Shown here: one piece after another, positions 4,631-8,793 of the stretch | Layout: the number at the start of each line of letters is the position of its first letter | Position numbering within the stretch: the stretch's first letter is position 1 | NCBI RefSeq assembly: GCF_965138225.1 | Contig: NZ_CBCSAX010000029.1 | DNA length: 8,793 nt | Source: Helicobacter_D ganmani | GTDB lineage: Bacteria; Campylobacterota; Campylobacteria; Campylobacterales; Helicobacteraceae | Strand: one strand, 5' to 3' | Program-made: the position numbers and the translations under genes | The notes under the pieces: model-generated | The model's database searches: none | Told to the model about the DNA's origin: nothing | What the model saw: the letters and a program-made list of their open reading frames with translations, nothing else

Positions 4631-7006
4631 ATGATACATTCCTTGAAGAATCAAAGCTTTAAACAAAGGGCACTTTATACGCATTATTATGAATCCCTCC
4701 CTTTGAATGACAAAACGATTTTGTATGAGAGTTTTCACGGGAGATTGATGAGCTGCAATCCTTATGCGATTTTTAAGTTTTTATTAAACGACGAGCGGTT
4801 TAAGGATTTCACGCATATTTGGGTGATTGAAAGTAGTGATTATATCAAAAGAGAGTATTGGAGGCTAAAGAATCTCATTTGTGTCAAACGCGGAAGTAAT
4901 TTGTATCTGCGCTATCTTGCAAGTGCAAAATATCTTATCAACAACACGACTTTTCCTTATTATTTCATTCGCAAAGAGGGGCAATTCTATCTCAACACTT
5001 GGCACGGCACTGCGATGAAAAGTCTTGGAAAATACATCAAAACAACCTTTTTAGAGCATAGTAATACACAAAGAAACTTCTTGCAAACCACACACATTAT
5101 CAATCCTAACGCATTTATGCAAAAAGTGCTTTTAGAGGATTATGGGATTTCTAAGATTTATTGTGGCAAGGCTTTGCTTAGCGGTTATGCAAGGATAGAT
5201 TTGACTTTGCAAGAGACAAATAAGCAAAGATTAAGAGAACATTTTGGAATAAAAGAGGGAGAAAAGGTGCTATTGTATGCGCCAACTTATAGAGGATTCT
5301 TTGGGCAAGCAGAGTTTGAGTACGCGACCATCACGAGGCTCTTGCAAGAGCTCTCCGTAATGTCCTTTAAAATCCTTTTTAAAGGACATCACGAAACTCT
5401 TAAGTATATAGAGAAAGAAGACTTAAGAATCTGTGATGCCAATGATAGAGAGATAGATACCAACGAGCTTTTAAGCATTGTAGATATTTTAATCACGGAT
5501 TATAGCTCCATTGCATTTGACTTTATGCCCCTTGATAGACCGATTCTGTATTATGCGTATGATTATGCGCAATACAAAAAAGAACGGGGTGTGTATTTTG
5601 GCTTTGAGGAGCTAGGGCTAAAATACTGCGAGAGTATAGAGGAAGTCAAAGTGCTTTTGGGCGATACGAAGTTTTTGAGTGCGAAAAATCGCTACACGCA
5701 TCTTAAGGAGCGGTTTTTCCCGTTAGAAGATGGCAATTCTACACAAAGAATCGTAGATTTCTTTTTCTTTGATAGATACGATTCTAGCAAACTCTATCAA
5801 GTGCAGCCTCAAAAGCCAAAAATCTTAATGTTTCAAGGGCATTTTATGCCCAATGGGATTGGAAGCGCGTTTAAGAATCTCATTGCGCATTTGCGCCAAG
5901 AGTATGATTTCTTTGTTAGCGTCAATGGTGAGCAGATTGCGCCTTATCCCGAGCGACTAGCGATTTTTGATTCTATTAGGGACAAGGTAGAGATTCTACC
6001 AGCAGCAGGCACACTAAACCTTGATATACAAGAAAAATGGCTGCTTGGAGGGGAGTTCGTAGGAGAGAGAAATAACGAGCAGGAATCCCTCGTGCAAAAG
6101 GCTTGGGAGAGAGAATGGCGCAGAGTGTATGGAGAATGTGAGTTTGATTGCTGTATCAATTATGAAGGATATAGCTTGTATTGGGCATTTTTGTATGCGT
6201 ATGCACCGCTAAAGCGCAAGTATATTTTCTTGCACAATACAATGCAAGGAGAGTTTTATAAAAGATTCCCTCAATTAGAGGGAATTTTTTACCTTTATAA
6301 AAGATTTTCCAAGCTCCTAAGCGTAAGTGAAGCAACTAATGCGCAAAACAGGGAGGATTTATCCGATAAATATGGAATCACTAAGGACAGATTCTGCACT
6401 TTGCACAATTTCATCAACGCTGATGAGGTGCTAAGGAAGTCCGCGATTCCATTAGAAAAGGAAATAGAGCGCAAATGCTTTAAGCAAGGCTATAAGGTCT
6501 TTATTAATATTGCGCGGCTTTCTATTGAAAAAGACCAAACAAGCTTGATTTTGGCTTTTGCTAGAATAAGCAAGGAGATTCCTAAACTTACTTTGTTGAT
6601 TTTGGGGGAGGGGGCGTTGAGGGAGCAATTAGAGAGGCTTATTGTAAGGCTTGGAATGAAAAATAAAGTCTTTTTGCTTGGATTCCAAGCCAATCCTTAT
6701 AATTTCCTTAAAAAAGCCGATTTTTTTGCGCTTTCCAGCGAGCACGAGGGCTTGCCCCTCGTGCTCGCTGAAGCGATGATACTAAAGCGTCCGATTCTTT
6801 GCACAGATTTTACTTGTGCGAGGGATTTTTTAGGCGAACACGATGAATACGGGCTTGTTGTCCCAAGAGGAGAGGAGGGAATCTATCAGGGGTTAAAGCG
6901 AATGCTACAATCCCCACTTACTTTTAAAGAGTTTGATAATGAGGGATATAATCAAAGGCTACTTGGACAATACCGCACGATTCTAGGAGGGGGCGATGAT
7001 ATTTAA
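4631..7006 (+). CDS. TagF-like CDP-glycerol glycerophosphotransferase fused to a GT4 glycosyltransferase
   Basis: This 791-residue protein probably carries two activities: transfer of glycerol-phosphate from CDP-glycerol, and transfer of a sugar to the same glycan. The first domain (about 28-385) is TagF-like: LYESFHGRLMSCNPYAIFK (31-49), LNTWHGTAMKSLG (121-133) with the conserved histidine at 125, VLLYAPTYR (213-221), ILFKGHH (248-254), and ELLSIVDILITDYSSIAFDF (279-298), then RGVYFGFE (319-326). The second (about 396-791) is a GT-B family 4 enzyme: MPNGIGSAF (406-414), FINIARLSIEKDQ (624-636), LLILGEGALREQL (655-667), and SSEHEGLPLVLAEAM (702-716) with the EX7E pair E706 and E714. No signal peptide or membrane span is seen. 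It starts directly after the TPR gene's stop, with the G10 tract in the Shine-Dalgarno position. A 15-bp perfect hairpin lies in the EX7E codons. Domain calls are firm; substrates are inferred from the family and from TagD upstream. Confidence 0.92.
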   Translation: MIHSLKNQSFKQRALYTHYYESLPLNDKTILYESFHGRLMSCNPYAIFKFLLNDERFKDFTHIWVIESSDYIKREYWRLKNLICVKRGSNLYLRYLASAKYLINNTTFPYYFIRKEGQFYLNTWHGTAMKSLGKYIKTTFLEHSNTQRNFLQTTHIINPNAFMQKVLLEDYGISKIYCGKALLSGYARIDLTLQETNKQRLREHFGIKEGEKVLLYAPTYRGFFGQAEFEYATITRLLQELSVMSFKILFKGHHETLKYIEKEDLRICDANDREIDTNELLSIVDILITDYSSIAFDFMPLDRPILYYAYDYAQYKKERGVYFGFEELGLKYCESIEEVKVLLGDTKFLSAKNRYTHLKERFFPLEDGNSTQRIVDFFFFDRYDSSKLYQVQPQKPKILMFQGHFMPNGIGSAFKNLIAHLRQEYDFFVSVNGEQIAPYPERLAIFDSIRDKVEILPAAGTLNLDIQEKWLLGGEFVGERNNEQESLVQKAWEREWRRVYGECEFDCCINYEGYSLYWAFLYAYAPLKRKYIFLHNTMQGEFYKRFPQLEGIFYLYKRFSKLLSVSEATNAQNREDLSDKYGITKDRFCTLHNFINADEVLRKSAIPLEKEIERKCFKQGYKVFINIARLSIEKDQTSLILAFARISKEIPKLTLLILGEGALREQLERLIVRLGMKNKVFLLGFQANPYNFLKKADFFALSSEHEGLPLVLAEAMILKRPILCTDFTCARDFLGEHDEYGLVVPRGEEGIYQGLKRMLQSPLTFKEFDNEGYNQRLLGQYRTILGGGDDI
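6736..6770 (+). repeat. Perfect 15-bp hairpin inside the GT4 active-site codons
   Basis: Positions 6736-6750 are the exact reverse complement of 6756-6770, with a 5-base loop. A further 5 bp (6729-6733 with 6771-6775) can pair past a 2-base bulge. The 35 bases are about 70% G+C in an AT-rich gene. No T-run follows, so it is not an ordinary intrinsic terminator. It encodes residues 702-714, the EX7E motif. Confidence 0.85.
6985..6990 (+). promoter_or_regulatory. AGGAGG ribosome binding site of the HxRxGD gene
   Basis: A full Shine-Dalgarno AGGAGG stands five bases before the ATG at 6996, inside the last codons of the preceding gene. It fixes the start of the last, window-truncated gene and is much stronger than the other ribosome binding sites in this operon. 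Confidence 0.8.
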
Positions 7007-8793
7007 GCAAGAGGATTTGCAAGAAATCCACCTCAACAAAACTTCCTTTGGCTACACATTGGAGCAAGAAACGTGGTTGGATTGCCTGTGGCTTAGAAAT
7101 ATTGGAGCAAACGACTTAGGGCATTTGAAAATCACAATCAATGGCTTAAGAATTTTTCCGCGACTAGAAATAAACGAAAAAGAAATATGGATTCTTTTGA
7201 ATCAAGAATTTGAAGTGAAAAGTTTTGCAATAGAGCTTTTAGGCGACTTTAGTATTAAGGCTTACAAGAGGAAAAAGAATCTTTTAATCGCAGGGCGAGC
7301 TGATGCCTTTGGCAGTAGAATGAGTGCTTTTGTAACTGCGATTTATCTTGCGGAGAAATTGGGATTTAAATTCGGGTTTGTTTGGTCGCAACTAGACAAG
7401 GATAAAAGCGGGGTTTTTATGGAATCTGCTGAAGAGCTTTTTGAAAGGGAGTTTTTACAAAAGCATAATTATTCCGATGTTCTCCCCTTGCGCGGGGCGG
7501 GCAATACTTTGTGCTTTAAGACTTTGCAAGAATTGCAAGAAAAGCCTTGTAGGGAAGTTTGGGGAACTTGGGTAATGAATTATTGTATCCCGACAAAGGC
7601 GAATCTTGCAGATTTGAATACAAGCGAATACAAGGAATCTTTTTATAAGATTTTTTCTAACTTGCCGATGAAGCCTCGCTACAAGGAGCAGATTGCTAAT
7701 GCTAGGGCAAAAGCGGCTTTAATAGGTGATTTTGTCGCCCTGCATATGCGAAGCGGGGATTCCATAGAGACGCAATATAGGAGATTTGTGTTTTGTCCTG
7801 TTATCCATAAATACTTTTTTCCTGTGGATTTGGTGATTTTTGCGGCAAGACATTTTATCAAGCTTGGCTTTAAAGTTTTGCTTTTTGGAGCGGATTCTAA
7901 GGCAAACGAAGCAGTATCTAAGGTTTTGGACGATGAGGTAAAGAGTGGAAATTTCATCAACGCGCAAACTTGGAGCGAGAATTTGAATGAGACACAGAGA
8001 ACGATTTTTGAAGTGTGTTTGATGGCTGAAGCGAAAAAAACGATTGCGAATCATTCCACATTTTCTAAATTTGCTGCTTTTTTGGGGTCGCAAAATGAGC
8101 TTTTGAACTTCAATGTCTATTTCACGCAAAAAGAGCTTTATAATGCTTTTATTGTCCCAAAAATGAAAGATTATTTGGATATTTCTAATACGCAAAAAAG
8201 TGTGAGTTGCGCTTATGCTTACTCTTTGGGGCGGCAAATTGGAGTGAGCTTTGAGGAGCGCATTAGGCTTTTGTGGTTGGCTTTGGAATTTGATATGTGC
8301 AATAGTGCGTATCGTGTGATGTTAGTAGAGGAGTTTTTAAGACAGAAGCAAATCTACCGCGCAGAAAAATATCTTGAAAATGTGATAAATGAGAGGGGAG
8401 AAGAATATCTTGCGTCCTTGCTGCTTGTTTTGTGGAATACACATATTGTTTTTAAAGAGCAATTTAAAGCTTACTTGGAAAATGCAAAGGAGGAATTTCC
8501 CTACATTTGCTTTTGCGCGGCTAAAATTTGCTTTTTTAATGGAAATATCACGCAAGCCAAAAAAATTATGGATTTAGCACGGATTAAGGAATCGCAAAAT
8601 GAAATGTTTTTGAGCTTCATTCCCTTTCTTAAAGAGGCGGATTCTAAGGTTGCGTTCCTAACCGCAAAACACAGAATCCACAATCATTTAGCCTACAAAC
8701 TAGGTTCTGCAATGATTCTAAACTCTAAAAGTCTTTGGGGATATATACGAATGCCTTATGTGTTATCTTATATCAAAGAAACACATAGAAAAG
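6996..8793 (+). CDS. HxRxGD-motif putative glycosyltransferase, 3' end beyond window
   Basis: An uninterrupted frame of 599 codons runs from this ATG to the window edge, so the protein is incomplete. It overlaps the preceding stop by 11 bp and has a strong AGGAGG. After a poorly recognised N-terminal region (1-95), NLLIAGRADAFGSRMSAF (95-112), then LAEKLGFKFGFVW (118-130), resembles the opening strand-loop-helix of a GT-B Rossmann domain. FVALHMRSGDSIE (246-258) holds the HxRxGD signature of the alpha-1,2/1,6- and protein-O-fucosyltransferase superfamily. KVLLFGADS (293-301) and TIANHSTFSKFAAFLG (349-364) match the later donor-binding region. From about 415 to 555 it becomes helical and TPR-like. 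It then enters a tail (558-599: HRIHNHLAYKLGSAMI, GYIRMPYVLSYIK) that I recall from Helicobacter and Campylobacter glycosyltransferases. The sugar donor is unproven: GDP-fucose is the family's classical donor, but no GDP-fucose genes are here. Confidence 0.8.
   Translation, partial: MIFKQEDLQEIHLNKTSFGYTLEQETWLDCLWLRNIGANDLGHLKITINGLRIFPRLEINEKEIWILLNQEFEVKSFAIELLGDFSIKAYKRKKNLLIAGRADAFGSRMSAFVTAIYLAEKLGFKFGFVWSQLDKDKSGVFMESAEELFEREFLQKHNYSDVLPLRGAGNTLCFKTLQELQEKPCREVWGTWVMNYCIPTKANLADLNTSEYKESFYKIFSNLPMKPRYKEQIANARAKAALIGDFVALHMRSGDSIETQYRRFVFCPVIHKYFFPVDLVIFAARHFIKLGFKVLLFGADSKANEAVSKVLDDEVKSGNFINAQTWSENLNETQRTIFEVCLMAEAKKTIANHSTFSKFAAFLGSQNELLNFNVYFTQKELYNAFIVPKMKDYLDISNTQKSVSCAYAYSLGRQIGVSFEERIRLLWLALEFDMCNSAYRVMLVEEFLRQKQIYRAEKYLENVINERGEEYLASLLLVLWNTHIVFKEQFKAYLENAKEEFPYICFCAAKICFFNGNITQAKKIMDLARIKESQNEMFLSFIPFLKEADSKVAFLTAKHRIHNHLAYKLGSAMILNSKSLWGYIRMPYVLSYIKETHRK

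Noticed and set aside
6604..6614. GGGGGAGGGGG run as a possible second slippage tract
   Set aside because: It is interrupted by A and encodes the conserved GEG of the GT4 domain; runs of five G are too short to expect frequent slippage.
6989..6993. G5 run at the end of the TagF-GT4 gene as a phase-variation tract
   Set aside because: Too short; it is part of, and just after, a normal AGGAGG ribosome binding site.
7679..8237. Minus-strand open frames opposite the HxRxGD gene
   Set aside because: The plus strand has one uninterrupted 599-codon frame with recognisable motifs; the opposite frames show no family features and are shadows.
1..8793. CRISPR arrays, tRNA or rRNA genes, transposase genes
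   Set aside because: No regularly spaced repeats, no tRNA-like cloverleaf and no transposase or integrase motifs were seen on either strand.

Overview
The window looks like part of a surface-glycan locus from a Helicobacter-like member of the Campylobacterota. The DNA is AT-rich and its coding style fits that group. It contains a ten-G homopolymer inside a gene, a hallmark of phase-variable surface loci in Helicobacter and Campylobacter. Two of its glycosyltransferases also end in a C-terminal tail that I recall from Helicobacter and Campylobacter glycosyltransferases. The genus is an inference; no rRNA or housekeeping gene is present to confirm it.

Layout. Positions 1-221 have no supportable complete gene. 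They hold an imperfect inverted pair of a short dispersed-type repeat and an ambiguous edge fragment. Positions 222-1622 (minus strand) encode a family 2 glycosyltransferase with an unusual insert just before its DxD metal-binding motif. Positions 1623-1972 are a divergent intergenic region. It carries two inverted copies of one 22-bp palindromic sequence, each with a TATAAT that faces its own flanking gene, plus a doubtful 30-codon ORF and a small hairpin.

From 1973 to the right edge, five plus-strand genes are packed with overlaps of 11, 4, 0 and 11 bp and almost certainly form one operon: (1) a TagD-type glycerol-3-phosphate cytidylyltransferase; (2) a TPR-LicD fusion; (3) a TPR protein ending in the G10 tract; (4) a 791-residue fusion of a TagF-like CDP-glycerol glycerophosphotransferase domain to a GT4 glycosyltransferase domain; (5) a large protein with an HxRxGD motif like that of fucosyltransferases, truncated by the window edge at 599 residues.

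How they may work together (inference). TagD makes CDP-glycerol. The TagF-like domain, and possibly the LicD domain, transfer glycerol-phosphate or a related phospho-polyol. The GT2, GT4 and HxRxGD enzymes add sugars. The TPR regions may scaffold the enzymes. The result would be a teichoic-acid-like, polyol-phosphate-decorated glycan (capsule, LPS O-chain or glycoprotein glycan) in a Gram-negative bacterium. The G10 tract sits exactly where the Shine-Dalgarno of the TagF-GT4 gene should be, so slippage could tune that enzyme as well as change the end of the TPR protein.
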